This document shows, in pieces, positions 1 to 9,600 of a stretch of DNA of 64,000 nt. A program made the position numbers and the translations under genes. Position 1 is the first letter of the stretch; every line of letters starts with the position of its first letter. The notes under the pieces were generated by a model. The model saw only the letters and a list, made by a program, of their open reading frames with translations. It had not been told where the DNA came from and made no database searches. This DNA comes from Gluconobacter sp. Gdi (GTDB lineage: Bacteria > Pseudomonadota > Alphaproteobacteria > Acetobacterales > Acetobacteraceae), in assembly GCF_014132155.1 (NCBI RefSeq), contig NZ_BLJQ01000001.1:124001-188000 (forward strand). Direction: 5' to 3'.

Positions 1-1
1 C

Positions 2-67
2 TCTGAAGCCATGCGAGACGTTACGGGCGGTCTGGACCTGCCGCCAGGTCTGAAGCTTCCGTTCTGA
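2..67 (+). CDS. ybaB: C-terminal tail of YbaB/EbfC nucleoid-associated protein (partial)
   Basis: Only the last 21 codons lie in the window, so the gene is cut by the left edge. The visible residues end in GGLDLPPGLKLPF followed by TGA, which matches the conserved Gly/Pro-rich C-terminus of the YbaB/EbfC family, small DNA-binding proteins. The ybaB-recR order is very common in bacteria, and recR begins 31 bases downstream in the same direction, so the two probably share a transcript. The identification rests on this short tail plus gene order, so it is good but not certain. Confidence 0.7.
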   Translation, partial: SEAMRDVTGGLDLPPGLKLPF

Positions 68-97
68 TCTGAATAGTCTTTCTGCGGGCGTCACATC

Positions 98-694
98 ATG
101 ATGATCAGCAATGACATCGAGCAGCTGATTTCCATGCTGTCTCGCCTGCCGGGGCTCGGCCCGAGGTCGGCCCGTCGCGCTGCGCTCAGTTTGCTGCGGC
201 AGCCAGAGGCGCGGATGTTGCCTTTGGCGCATCTCATGGAACGGGCTGCCACAAGCGTCCGCACATGCTCCCTTTGCGGCAATCTCGACACCATCGATCC
301 CTGCCACATCTGTACGGACTCAACCCGTGACGGCGGTCTGGTGTGCGTGGTCGAAACTGTGGGTGATCTGTGGGCCCTGGAACGTGCTGGCGTACATCGC
401 GGGGTCTATCAGGTTCTGGGTGGAACGTTATCGGCGCTTGCCGGTCTTGGCCCTGAAGATCTGAATGTCTCTTCTCTGCTGGACCGTATTGCCGAAGGTG
501 GCGTGAGAGAAGTCATCCTCGCTCTTGGTGCGACAGTCGAGGGGGCGACCACAGCGCACTGGCTTCAGGAAAAACTGGCATCAACGGGTGTGGTCGTCAG
601 CCGTGTCGGACATGGCGTTCCCATGGGGGGCGCTCTGGACGTGCTGGATGATGGCACGCTGGCTGCTGCCCTGATTGCACGACGCGCATTATGA
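98..694 (+). CDS. recR: Recombination mediator protein RecR
   Basis: RecR works with RecO and RecF to load RecA on gapped DNA. The 198-residue length matches the family (about 200). In order it shows an N-terminal helix-hairpin-helix region containing RLPGLGPRSARRAAL (about 16-30), a C4 zinc finger with paired cysteines CSLC and CHIC (about 57-72), and a Toprim domain starting at GLVCVVE (about 80) and containing VYQVLGG. Three in-frame starts lie close together (98, 101 and later), with only a weak ribosome site upstream. It follows ybaB and overlaps the next gene by four bases (ATGA), so the SDR is probably translationally coupled. Confidence 0.95.
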   Translation: MMISNDIEQLISMLSRLPGLGPRSARRAALSLLRQPEARMLPLAHLMERAATSVRTCSLCGNLDTIDPCHICTDSTRDGGLVCVVETVGDLWALERAGVHRGVYQVLGGTLSALAGLGPEDLNVSSLLDRIAEGGVREVILALGATVEGATTAHWLQEKLASTGVVVSRVGHGVPMGGALDVLDDGTLAAALIARRAL

Positions 695-1437
695 TTTCCG
701 CTCTAGTCCCCCGTACGGCGATTGTGACCGGTGGTGCGCGTCGGATTGGCCGGGCGCTGGTTGAAATGCTGGCCGGGCAGGGTTTTTCTGTTGCCATTCA
801 TTATCGCGATAGCAAAACAGAAGCGCTGGATCTGCTCGATCACATTGGCGGCCGAGGATGTGTGATTGGCGCAGATCTGTCGTGTGAAGCGGATGTGAAC
901 AGGCTGGCTGCTGAAGCAGTTCAGCAGCTTGGGCCGATCGGTGTGCTCATCAACAACGCTTCAGCATTCATTCGTGATGAAGTCGAGACTGTAACTCGTG
1001 AAAGCTGGGACCAGCATCTTGAGCCGAATTTGAGGGCTCCGTTCGTCCTGTCTCAGGCGGTGGCAGCAGCCCTGCCGGCAGAGGCTGAAGGGCTGATTTT
1101 GAATATGCTGGATCAGCGCGTGTGGAATCTGACGCCACATTTTATCAGCTACACCGTGTCCCGAGCTGGCTTGTGGACACTGACACAAACGCTTGCGCTG
1201 GCACTGGCGCCGCGTATTCGCGTTAATGCCATTGGTCCAGGGCCTGTTCTGCCAACGGTAGGCCGACAGTCTCAGGAGCATTTTGACAAGATGTGCGCAC
1301 AAACGCCCCTGAAGCGTGGGTCGTCTCCCGAAGAAATCGCTGAAGCCACGCTCGCGCTGTTTTCTCTCCCGTCCGTCACGGGGCAAATGCTGGCCATGGA
1401 TGGCGGGCAGCACCTGAACTGGTCGCCTGCGCGATAA
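691..1437 (+). CDS. SDR family oxidoreductase, pteridine reductase/FolM-like
   Basis: A 248-residue short-chain dehydrogenase. The Rossmann motif TGGARRIGR lies at about residues 12-20; the extra Arg pair after TGG is typical of NADPH-dependent pteridine reductase/FolM-type enzymes. NNAS at about 90 is the usual structural motif. The segment DQRVWNLTPHFISYTVSR has the arrangement I associate with alphaproteobacterial FolM-like SDRs, including an Asp upstream of the active-site Tyr. The usual YxxxK is here YTVSR: the catalytic Lys is replaced by Arg (codon CGA near 1171). The start overlaps the recR stop (ATGA). A role in dihydropteridine reduction is an inference from family, not shown. Confidence 0.8.
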   Translation: MISALVPRTAIVTGGARRIGRALVEMLAGQGFSVAIHYRDSKTEALDLLDHIGGRGCVIGADLSCEADVNRLAAEAVQQLGPIGVLINNASAFIRDEVETVTRESWDQHLEPNLRAPFVLSQAVAAALPAEAEGLILNMLDQRVWNLTPHFISYTVSRAGLWTLTQTLALALAPRIRVNAIGPGPVLPTVGRQSQEHFDKMCAQTPLKRGSSPEEIAEATLALFSLPSVTGQMLAMDGGQHLNWSPAR

Positions 1438-1438
1438 A

Positions 1439-2038
1439 TCAGGGCTGAGGTTTCAGCGCACCAGGCAGATAATCTTCCACAACCAGAGAAATTGGTGCGT
1501 TGTCTGAAGCACGTCTGAGGAGCGCACGGTTTTCGAGTACGATTCCTGTGGCGTTATTTGGAAAACGTGTTTCGAGTCGCTGGCGATAAAAATTCGTCTT
1601 CGAGACAGCTTTACCGAAAGGCGTATCTGTCGTTTCCAGCAGATGGTTCATGTCATCTGTCAGGCGTTCCGGCACATACCAGTTCCAGGCATCAGAGAGC
1701 GGGACATCCCCACACAGAAGCTGAACGTGACGTGTGCGAACCTGCCGAGGGTCTGAGACTTCCAGAAGACGCAGGGTTTCCTGTGAAGGCTGCTCTCCAA
1801 CGGAGAGGCGCACGACGCGAATGGGAACGGAGCAGTGCTCCTGAAGAACTGCTGTTGCGCTGGGATGGCGCTCCAGGCGGTCCTTTAATGCACGAACGGC
1901 TGCGCCATCCGGGGACAAGGCGTCTCCCGGACCGGCACAGCCGCTCAATACTGCTGCAAAGGAAAGAGCACGGACGACCTTAGTGGTCGTCGCGGTCGTC
2001 CTTGTCAGTCGAAACTTCGATGTCGTTCGAGAGATCAT
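1439..2038 (-). CDS. Putative lipoprotein with UbiC (chorismate lyase)-like fold
   Basis: From an ATG at 2038 the protein has 199 residues: a basic, Thr-rich n-region, a hydrophobic stretch and a lipobox LSGC at about residues 31-34, so it is a predicted lipoprotein. The body resembles chorismate-pyruvate lyase: RHVQLLCGDVPL, then WYVPERL, FGKAV, ENRALLRR and a C-terminal LVVEDYLPGAL, where the Glu matches the product-binding Glu of UbiC and an upstream Arg (VRTRH) matches its binding Arg. The signal peptide is encoded inside the acidic tail of the upstream gene, in another frame. The in-frame ORF extends to 2089, but that part looks like a frame shadow; ATGs at 2044-2047 are alternatives. 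An exported UbiC-like protein is unusual, and enzymatic activity is uncertain. Confidence 0.6.
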   Translation of the reverse strand: MISRTTSKFRLTRTTATTTKVVRALSFAAVLSGCAGPGDALSPDGAAVRALKDRLERHPSATAVLQEHCSVPIRVVRLSVGEQPSQETLRLLEVSDPRQVRTRHVQLLCGDVPLSDAWNWYVPERLTDDMNHLLETTDTPFGKAVSKTNFYRQRLETRFPNNATGIVLENRALLRRASDNAPISLVVEDYLPGALKPQP

Positions 2039-2312
2039 CGTCATCATCCAGATCGTCGTCTGCTGCGATGACATCGTCATCTGCATCATCGTCCGTGTCC
2101 AGATCGACGTCTACATCATCCTCGTTCTCGTCCTTCGGAGCGTTCGGATCTTTCTCCTCAGGCAGCGGTCCTTCGCTACGCTTGAGACGGCCGATATCGT
2201 TCGGCTGGGTGGTGCCACATTTCGGGCACACCGTAGGGACGCGGTTCAGGTCATAGAAGCGGGCGCCGCACTCAACGCACGTCCGTTTTAGACCGAGTTC
2301 GGGTTTTGCCAT
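1980..2312 (-). CDS. TIGR02300 family protein: zinc-ribbon head with Asp-rich tail
   Basis: The 110-residue protein starts MAKPELGLKR and carries two CxxC-type knuckles, CVECGARFYDLNR and CPKCG, forming a small zinc ribbon in the first 35 residues. The remainder is an extremely acidic low-complexity tail dominated by Asp runs (about 65-110). This architecture is typical of the alphaproteobacterial TIGR02300 family, whose function is not known. An upstream in-frame ATG at 2330 exists, but the family start is MAKPELG. The 3' end overlaps the start of the downstream lipoprotein gene, so the two probably form an operon divergent from aroA. Confidence 0.85.
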   Translation of the reverse strand: MAKPELGLKRTCVECGARFYDLNRVPTVCPKCGTTQPNDIGRLKRSEGPLPEEKDPNAPKDENEDDVDVDLDTDDDADDDVIAADDDLDDDDDLSNDIEVSTDKDDRDDH

Positions 2313-2450
2313 GTTGCGCAAGCCTGCCAATGCCTCGGATAAGGAACGCGGCCATGCCAGCTTGTTTCCGCCATGTCAAACTCCAAGTGTCCCGAAATCT
2401 GCATGAGGGGACGTATTTCAGGGTGATTGACACACAGGAATGACCCTCGC

Positions 2451-3788
2451 ATGAAAGTGCACATGCAAGCGCGACCTCTGACAGTTTCCGCGTCCCCGAA
2501 GGGACTTTCCGGCCGTACCCTCGTACCGGGTGACAAATCCATCAGCCATCGTTCGCTGATGCTGGCCTCCCTCGCACATGGCCGTACGAAGGTTTACGGC
2601 CTTCTGGAGGGTGAAGACGTTCTGCGCACCGCAGACGCCATGCGCGCGCTGGGTGCGACGATCACGCGTGACGGCGCCGTCTGGACCATTGATGGCCGTG
2701 GCGTCGGTGAGCTGACGGAGCCGGCAGATGTGCTGGATATGGGGAATTCCGGGACAGCAGCACGGCTCCTGTCCGGTATTCTTTCTTCCCACCAGATGAA
2801 CAGCGTCATGACCGGGGATGCTTCCCTGCGCTCCCGTCCAATGCGTCGGGTGATGGACCCGCTTTCGAAGAACGGTTCCGAGTTTTTGTCCCGTGAGGGC
2901 GGCCGTTTGCCGATGGCCGTGCGTGGCAATGGTCAGGCGAAACCGCTTGAATACCGTCTGCCAGTTGCTTCTGCGCAGGTAAAATCAGCAGTTCTTTTGG
3001 CCGGGCTGAATGCCGTTGGCCGGACGGTTGTGGAAGAGCCGGTCGCCACCCGTGATCATACGGAAAATATGCTCCGTCATTTTGGCGTGGATGTTGATGT
3101 CTCCGTTCTGGATGCTGGTGGACGCCGAATCGAGCTGACCGGACCGGTGAAGCTGACCGCACGGGACGTGACAGTTCCGGGTGATCCGTCGTCTTCTGCA
3201 TTCCCGCTTGTGGCTGCGCTGCTGGTTCCTGGTTCCGATCTGCTGATTGAGAATGTTGGTTTGAACCCGCTTCGGACGGGTCTGTTCACTACCCTGCTCG
3301 AAATGGGTGCTGATCTGACCATTGAAAACGAGCGCATTGAGGGCGGGGAGCCTGTGGGTGACCTTCGCGCACGATACAGCAAGCTGAAAGGTGTGGATGT
3401 GCCGCCAGAGCGCGCACCGTCCATGATTGACGAATACCCCGTTCTGGCCGTTGCCTGTGCTTTTGCGGAAGGGGCCTCCCGTCTGCGTGGTCTGGAAGAA
3501 CTTCGGGTGAAGGAAAGTGACCGTCTGGCCGCAACCGTCTCCCTGCTGAATGTGAATGGTGCCGAAACCGAAGTGGTTGGCGATGACCTGATTGTTCGTG
3601 GTTTTCAGGGCCCACTGGGTGGCGGAAGCGTGACGACGCACATGGATCATCGTCTGGCCATGAGTGGGATTGTCTTTGGTCTGGCTGCGCCGAAGCCGGT
3701 TTATATTGATGATACTGCCTTCATTGAAACCAGCTTTCCCGGTTTCGTTGATCTCATGAATGGTCTGGGTGCGGATATCCGGGCATGA
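2451..3788 (+). CDS. aroA: 3-phosphoshikimate 1-carboxyvinyltransferase (EPSP synthase)
   Basis: Catalyses the sixth step of the shikimate pathway, from shikimate-3-phosphate and PEP to EPSP. Motifs seen: GDKSISHRSLMLASLA near the N-terminus, SAQVKSAVLLAGLN, RDHTENML, ESDRLAA and DHRLAMS. The SAQxK and RDHTE motifs are those of class II-type enzymes such as Agrobacterium CP4. At the glyphosate-sensitivity position the motif reads GNSGTAARL, so Gly is present rather than the CP4 Ala. The start chosen is the ATG at 2451, 12 bases after AGGA; a TTG at 2427 and an ATG at 2463 are alternatives. It overlaps cmk by four bases, so the pair is translationally coupled. Confidence 0.95.
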   Translation: MKVHMQARPLTVSASPKGLSGRTLVPGDKSISHRSLMLASLAHGRTKVYGLLEGEDVLRTADAMRALGATITRDGAVWTIDGRGVGELTEPADVLDMGNSGTAARLLSGILSSHQMNSVMTGDASLRSRPMRRVMDPLSKNGSEFLSREGGRLPMAVRGNGQAKPLEYRLPVASAQVKSAVLLAGLNAVGRTVVEEPVATRDHTENMLRHFGVDVDVSVLDAGGRRIELTGPVKLTARDVTVPGDPSSSAFPLVAALLVPGSDLLIENVGLNPLRTGLFTTLLEMGADLTIENERIEGGEPVGDLRARYSKLKGVDVPPERAPSMIDEYPVLAVACAFAEGASRLRGLEELRVKESDRLAATVSLLNVNGAETEVVGDDLIVRGFQGPLGGGSVTTHMDHRLAMSGIVFGLAAPKPVYIDDTAFIETSFPGFVDLMNGLGADIRA

Positions 3789-4423
3789 GCCGTCCGCTGG
3801 TCATTGCCGTTGATGGGCCGGCGGCTGCTGGAAAGGGGACGCTGGCCAAGGCGCTCGCCTCCCGGCTGTCCTTGCCCTATCTGGACACGGGCCTCCTGTA
3901 TCGTGCGGTTGCAAGGCGCATGATTGATGCCGGTCTTGACCCTGCGGGCGATGCTTCTGCACAGGCGGAAGCACTTGAGCAGGGGGATCTGCGGAGAACG
4001 GATCTGCGCGTTCCGGAAATCGACCGCGGTGCCTCACTGGTAGCTAGCCAGTCTGCTGTGCGTGAGGCTCTTCTGGAGCGTCAACGTGTGTTCGCCGCCC
4101 AGACAGGGGCCGTTGTTGACGGGCGGGATATCGGCACAGTTGTTTTCCCGGATGCGGACGTAAAGTTTTTCATCACGGCCTCCCCTAGGGCGCGGGCCCT
4201 TCGTCGCCATCGCCAAGTGCACGGGGACGCAGCGATCACAGAGGCTGAGCTGGACGCTGCGATCGCTGAGATCATCGCGCGTGACTCGCGGGATTCTTCG
4301 CGGGATACTGCGCCTCTGGTGCAGGCCGCAGATGCGCTTCTGATTGAGACAGATGAGCTTTCTGCAGAGCAAGTGCTTGAAAAGGCGCACGAAGAAATCA
4401 GGCGGCGCATAACTCGGATCTGA
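3785..4423 (+). CDS. cmk: Cytidylate kinase
   Basis: Phosphorylates CMP and dCMP using ATP. The 212-residue protein has the P-loop GPAAAGKGTLAK at about 11-22, the CMP-binding segment LDTGLLYRAVA (about 33-43), DGRDIGTVVFPDAD (about 113-126), and the lid region SPRARALRRHRQ. It sits slightly below the usual 215-230 residues. ATGA overlap with aroA and the aroA-cmk-rpsA order are conserved in many proteobacteria. The gene ends 251 bases before rpsA, leaving room for a separate rpsA promoter. Confidence 0.95.
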   Translation: MSRPLVIAVDGPAAAGKGTLAKALASRLSLPYLDTGLLYRAVARRMIDAGLDPAGDASAQAEALEQGDLRRTDLRVPEIDRGASLVASQSAVREALLERQRVFAAQTGAVVDGRDIGTVVFPDADVKFFITASPRARALRRHRQVHGDAAITEAELDAAIAEIIARDSRDSSRDTAPLVQAADALLIETDELSAEQVLEKAHEEIRRRITRI

Positions 4424-4674
4424 GTTGCGGTATCTGCCCGTCTGACACCTGTTTTTTTATTGACAGAGCGCCTGTGGAAGGTGTTGTTGCGGGTTAGCAC
4501 CTTGCCCGAAGGGGGAAAGTGTCGTCCGTCATGCGTTTTGCGTGCGGGCCATAATTTAACGGACCCGGTCTGACCTTTTGAGGCAGCGGGGAGTCGCCAT
4601 GCCAGATTTCGATCCGCGTGGCGCAGACGTGGATGATCGGTTTCAGGCCGAAAATCCGGGAATATTGTATTTAC

Positions 4675-6384
4675 ATGGCTTCAGCCACACAGGCCCCTGC
4701 CGCTCACGGCATGGAAGATTTTGCAGCCCTCCTCGAAGAGACCCTGGGCCGCGACACCGGTTTTGACGGCTCCGTCGTCACGGGCCGCGTGATCCGTCTG
4801 ACCGACGAATTCGCTATCGTTGATGTTGGTCTCAAGAGCGAAGGTCGCGTTTCCCTTAAGGAATTCGGCCCGCCAGGCGCTGCTCCGGACGTAAAGCCGG
4901 GCGACGTTGTCGAGCTGTATGTCGAGCGTTACGAAGACCGTGACGGTTCCATCGTTCTTTCCCGCGAGAAGGCTCGTCGTGAAGAAGCATGGACCGCTCT
5001 GGAGCGTGCATTCGGCAACAACCAGCGCGTCAACGGCACGATCTATGGTCGCGTCAAGGGTGGCTTCACGGTTGATCTGGGCGGCGCAATGGCGTTCCTT
5101 CCGGGCAGCCAGGTTGACATCCGTCCGGTTCGTGACGTCGGCCCGCTGATGGGTCAGCCGCAGCCGTTCCAGATCCTGAAGATGGATCGCGCACGTGGCA
5201 ACATCGTTGTGTCCCGTCGTGCCGTTCTTGAAGAGACCCGTGCAGAGCAGCGCTCCGAGCTGATCCAGGGCCTGAAGGAAGGCATGATCCTTGACGGCGT
5301 CGTCAAGAACATCACCGACTACGGTGCGTTCGTTGACCTCGGCGGCGTTGACGGCCTCCTGCATGTCACCGACATCGCATGGAAGCGCATCAACCACCCG
5401 TCCGAAGCTCTGCAGATCGGTCAGCCGGTTCGCGTGCAGGTCATCCGCTTCAACCCGGACACGCAGCGTATCTCCCTCGGCATGAAGCAGCTTGAAGCTG
5501 ATCCGTGGGAAAACGTCGCCATCAAGTACCCAGCTGGTGCCCGCTTCACGGGTCGCGTCACGAACATCACCGACTACGGTGCATTCGTCGAGCTGGAGCC
5601 GGGCGTCGAAGGTCTGGTGCACGTTTCCGAGATGTCCTGGACGAAGAAGAACGTCCATCCGGGCAAGATCGTCGCTACTTCCCAGGAAGTCGACGTCATG
5701 GTTCTGGACGTGGACAGCTCCAAGCGTCGTATTTCGCTTGGTCTCAAGCAGGTTCAGCGCAACCCTTGGGAGCAGTTCGAAGAAGAGCACAAGGTTGGCT
5801 CTGTCATCGAAGGCGAAATCCGCAACATCACCGAGTTCGGTCTGTTCATTGGCCTCTCCGCAGACATCGACGGCATGGTTCACATGTCCGACCTGTCCTG
5901 GGACGAAGCTGGCGAAGCAGCCATGGCGAACTACGAAAAGGGTCAGGTCGTTAAGGCCAAGGTCCTCGACGTGGATCCTGAGAAGGAGCGCATCTCCCTG
6001 GGCATCAAGCAGCTTCAGGAAGATCCGGCAGCCGACACCCTGTCCCGCATCCAGAAGGGTGCTGTTGTGACCTGCGTCGTAACGGCAGTTCAGGCAAACG
6101 GTATCGAAGTGAAGGTCGACGATCTGCTGACCGGCTTCATCCGTCGTGCAGAGCTGGCTCGTGACAAGGCTGAGCAGCGTCCGGAGCGTTTCGCCGTTGG
6201 CGAAAAGGTCGATGCGAAGATTGTTTCCGTTGACCGTGCTTCCCGTAAGCTCGCGCTGACGATCCGCGGCCGTGAGGTCGAGGAAGACAAGGCTGCGATC
6301 AACGAATACGGTTCTTCTGACTCGGGCGCTTCCCTGGGTGACATTCTGGGCGCGGCAATCCGTCGTCGTACTACAGACGTCTGA
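4675..6384 (+). CDS. rpsA: 30S ribosomal protein S1
   Basis: Ribosomal protein S1 binds mRNA leaders and helps 30S initiation. The 569-residue protein contains six S1 (OB-fold) repeats, visible as recurring GxVxNITDYGAFV-like segments: GRVIRLTDEFAIVDVG, GRVKGGFTVDLGG, VVKNITDYGAFVDLGG, RVTNITDYGAFVELEPG, EIRNITEFGLFIGL, and a final more divergent GIEVKVDDLLTGF. The ATG at 4675 (MASATQAPAAHG) is preferred over an upstream in-frame GTG at 4618, because S1 usually starts shortly before the MEDF segment. The ribosome site is weak, which is common for rpsA. A TTGACA at 4460-4465 could be part of its promoter, but no good -10 was seen. Confidence 0.95.
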   Translation: MASATQAPAAHGMEDFAALLEETLGRDTGFDGSVVTGRVIRLTDEFAIVDVGLKSEGRVSLKEFGPPGAAPDVKPGDVVELYVERYEDRDGSIVLSREKARREEAWTALERAFGNNQRVNGTIYGRVKGGFTVDLGGAMAFLPGSQVDIRPVRDVGPLMGQPQPFQILKMDRARGNIVVSRRAVLEETRAEQRSELIQGLKEGMILDGVVKNITDYGAFVDLGGVDGLLHVTDIAWKRINHPSEALQIGQPVRVQVIRFNPDTQRISLGMKQLEADPWENVAIKYPAGARFTGRVTNITDYGAFVELEPGVEGLVHVSEMSWTKKNVHPGKIVATSQEVDVMVLDVDSSKRRISLGLKQVQRNPWEQFEEEHKVGSVIEGEIRNITEFGLFIGLSADIDGMVHMSDLSWDEAGEAAMANYEKGQVVKAKVLDVDPEKERISLGIKQLQEDPAADTLSRIQKGAVVTCVVTAVQANGIEVKVDDLLTGFIRRAELARDKAEQRPERFAVGEKVDAKIVSVDRASRKLALTIRGREVEEDKAAINEYGSSDSGASLGDILGAAIRRRTTDV

Positions 6385-6426
6385 AGAGACTGAAAATCAG
6401 ATAACTCTATGTTGTCATGATTTTAG

Positions 6427-6454
6427 AAAAGGGCCGCGCAAGCGGCCCTTTTTT
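6427..6454 (+). terminator. Rho-independent terminator of rpsA
   Basis: The sequence forms a GC-rich hairpin, GGGCCGC-GCAA-GCGGCCC, flanked by an A run on the 5' side and followed by six Ts. It lies 43 bases after the rpsA stop and is a textbook intrinsic terminator. It should isolate the aroA-cmk-rpsA unit from the glycosyltransferase island. Confidence 0.93.
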
Positions 6455-6620
6455 GTATTTGAGATGTAATGATCTTCTTTCTTGTCAGGGGCTTTTGTTG
6501 CTGTAAACCTTCAGGTAAGAATTAAGAGTATCGTGACGGCAGCGGTCTTGTGGTCTCATGTCCAGAAGACTGATGAAGTCAGTTTGAGATGGGAGTGGGC
6601 GTTCTGCGCTCAGGAGATTG

Positions 6621-9600
6621 ATGGCGGTTATTTACAACACAAATTATACCCACAATCCCAATTCCTACCTTACGCTGGCGGTCGAACGGGCTGCTCGATC
6701 TCTATTTGGTAATGACCAGATTGTTGTCGCTGACAATATGTCCCTGGGCAGTATTGCTGCCTCCGGTGAGCATGACGTTCTGATCTGTCTGGACGCACAA
6801 CGGATCAATCTTCCACTGATTCGTCGCGTTCGCCCTGCATTCAAGACGTTAATTCTCTGGACCTTTGAAGACCCGTTCATGCGGGACTTCAATGTTGAGA
6901 ATGCCGGCCTTTTTGACTTCGTCTTTACGAATGATCCGTCTTGCGCCGAATACTACCATGGCAAGGGGCACTATCTTCCTCTGGCGGCCAGTCGTTCCAT
7001 TCATGAGCGCAAGGTTCTCTCTGCCGCAGAGCTGGAATATGATATTTTCTTTGCTGGCACGATGTGGCCGAACCGCGTTCAGACACTGCGGCGCGTGATT
7101 GCGGCCTTCCCGGATGCCAGACTGAAGCTTGTTTGCCCGGGTAACGAGTACCTGCCACCGCTGCCCGCAGACCTTGCCGCACTTGCGATCCAGCGGCCGA
7201 TCAGCCACGAAGCCTTTATTGATTTTGCGAATGTCAGCGCCGTTACTCTGACGATGTTCCGCGATTATGCCAGCCATGGCGATGTCAGTCAGGCGACGGC
7301 GCCGGGACCACGCTTTTTCGAGTTGGCTTTGGGCGGTACGGCACAGGTGGTCGAAGCGCCTGAAAGCATGGGCAGCGAGCATTTCGATACTGTAGAGGGG
7401 ATCAGCCTTGCGCGTGATCCTGATGGCGTCGTGGATGCTGTTGCTCGCATCCTTAACAACAAGAATACGCGTCGCAAAGCAGCTCAGGCGTCTCAGAAGT
7501 CGGTGCTGGCACATCATCTTTATGAGCACCGTCTCGAAAAGATGCGTGACATCACTGGTGCTGATTTTGGTCGCCGTAAGGCTGCTGATATCCTCCCGGT
7601 TGAGCGTCGTCGCCGTCTGCGGGTGCTGATGTGCACGCATTCCACAATTCACGAGCAGGCCTGGGGTGGTGTTGAAGTTTACCAGCAGGCTCTTTGCTCC
7701 CTGCTTGGACGTGACGTTGAGTTCTTTTACTGGCTGCGTCGTGGCACATTCTGCCGTCTGACGACGGCAAGTGGTCAGGAGCTCGAACGCTTCGATGTGC
7801 CGGAAGTGGGCTGGCAAGACGCAATGTGCGATGCGCCAGAGGAAATGGCGTTTTCAAGCGTCATCAGCCAGTACAACATGGACATTGTCCATTTCCAGCA
7901 TCTCGGACATCATGCCCTTTCCTTGCCGATCATCGCCAAGGCCAATGGTGTCGGTGTGGTTTTCTCTGCGCATGACTTCTGGCTTGTCTCAGCGCGGTAC
8001 AACCTGCTGAACCATGAACTGCGGTATGTGGAAGACGAGGTCCGCTCTGTCCTGTCAGCGGATATCACGCTAAAGGCTTCCGAAAATGTGGATCATGGTG
8101 GCGAGCAGACGCGTCGGGCCTTTGTCGCCAAGATGCTTCACTCTGTTGATGCCATCATGTTTGGGACACAGCATTCCCGTGATCTGACGCATGAGATCTA
8201 TCCGATCCTTAATGAAAAAATCAGCCTGATCACGGGTATTCCGAGCCCTGAAAACACGGTGCCGGTGAAGCCGAAGAGCTATGCTCCGTTGGGTGATGCT
8301 CCTCTGCATGTTGCGATAGTTGGTAATTTCCTGCGCACCAAGGGGGCAGATACGATCCTGAGTCTGATCGAAATCGCTCATCCGGATCATTTTGTCTTTC
8401 ATATCTTCGGTTATGTGCATCCAGAATACGAAGCTGTTCTGAATGCTGGCAGCCGGTCGAACGTGAAGCTGTACGGCCGATATGACATGGGCGATATCGA
8501 GGCCCTGAAAAAGGCAGATGTTGCACTCAACCTGTCAATTTGGCCGGAAACCTATTGTATTTCCCTCTCCGAAGCTTGGCAGAATGGCCTGATCCCCATT
8601 GTGACGGATGTCGGCGCTCTGGGGGATCGCGTCGAAGATGGTGTTAACGGTTTCAAGGTTCCGATCAATCGCCCCAGCATGGTTCTGGAGCGCCTTGAAC
8701 TGCTGCGTTCTTCTGAGCCTGTGCGCAAGAAAATCATGGCAAACATTGGCCCGCATCTCTGGACGCATGCCCGTGAGTATGCGGACGGTTTGCTGAAGCT
8801 TTACCAGGATGTGGTGCCGCGTCGTCCGATGGGCGTTTCGGACCTGCGGTTGGATGCTGGGCAAGTCCACCTTCTTCCGCATCCATCATGGCGCCATCAG
8901 GCTCCGCCGCGTCATATTTTTGATCCGCCGACCACACGTGATCTCTCTGTTGAGCTGCCCATTCCTGTTTCGGACTGGTTCTCCATCCAGGGCGCTGAGT
9001 GCTATATTGATGACGTCTGTCATCACGTCTTTGCCACGAGCGAAGATGAAGATTTCGAAGGCGCCAACGAATTTCATATCCGGGGCTGGTTCCTTCTTCC
9101 TGGGATCAGTACAGCCGGCCGCATGTTGGCAGTTCTGATCGAAGAAGGTGCAGACAGTCCGCTGATTTTCCTTGAGTGTGAACGTGAAATTCGTGGGGAC
9201 ATTGTTGAGATGTTCAACGGGTCTCCACGTCGTTCTGGCTTCTCCGGCAAGACAGCTCTGCGTGGGAAGTGGTGTGAAGGTCGTTTCCGCGTTGGCCTGA
9301 TCAATGTCATCAACGGGCAGGCAGCGTTCCAGCTCACTTCGGTCCAGATTGAGGTCGAGGGCGGTAAGATCGACAAAATTCATCGTTCGATGCCTTCCAA
9401 CGATGTCATTTTGTCTGATTTTAATCGGATTTCTCATAGCGACGGTCTGTTGCGCGGCATCAAGCTGTCTGGCTTCCAGAAGAAAGACCTCCATCCGTAT
9501 GGCAGCGGAATGCTGGAGAATTTCATCGACGAGTTCACAGGCGTCATTGGGTCTCCTGTGCAGGATGTCGATCCGTTCGGGGGCATCTATGTGCGCGGCT

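Noticed and set aside
1980-2250. Asp-codon-rich stretch considered as a tandem DNA repeat
   Set aside because: The repetition follows from runs of GAT/GAC codons in the acidic tail of the TIGR02300 protein, not from a separate repeat element.
4681-5883. 400-codon open frame on the minus strand opposite rpsA
   Set aside because: It lies wholly antisense to six clear S1 repeats, has no recognisable domain and follows from the codon bias of rpsA.
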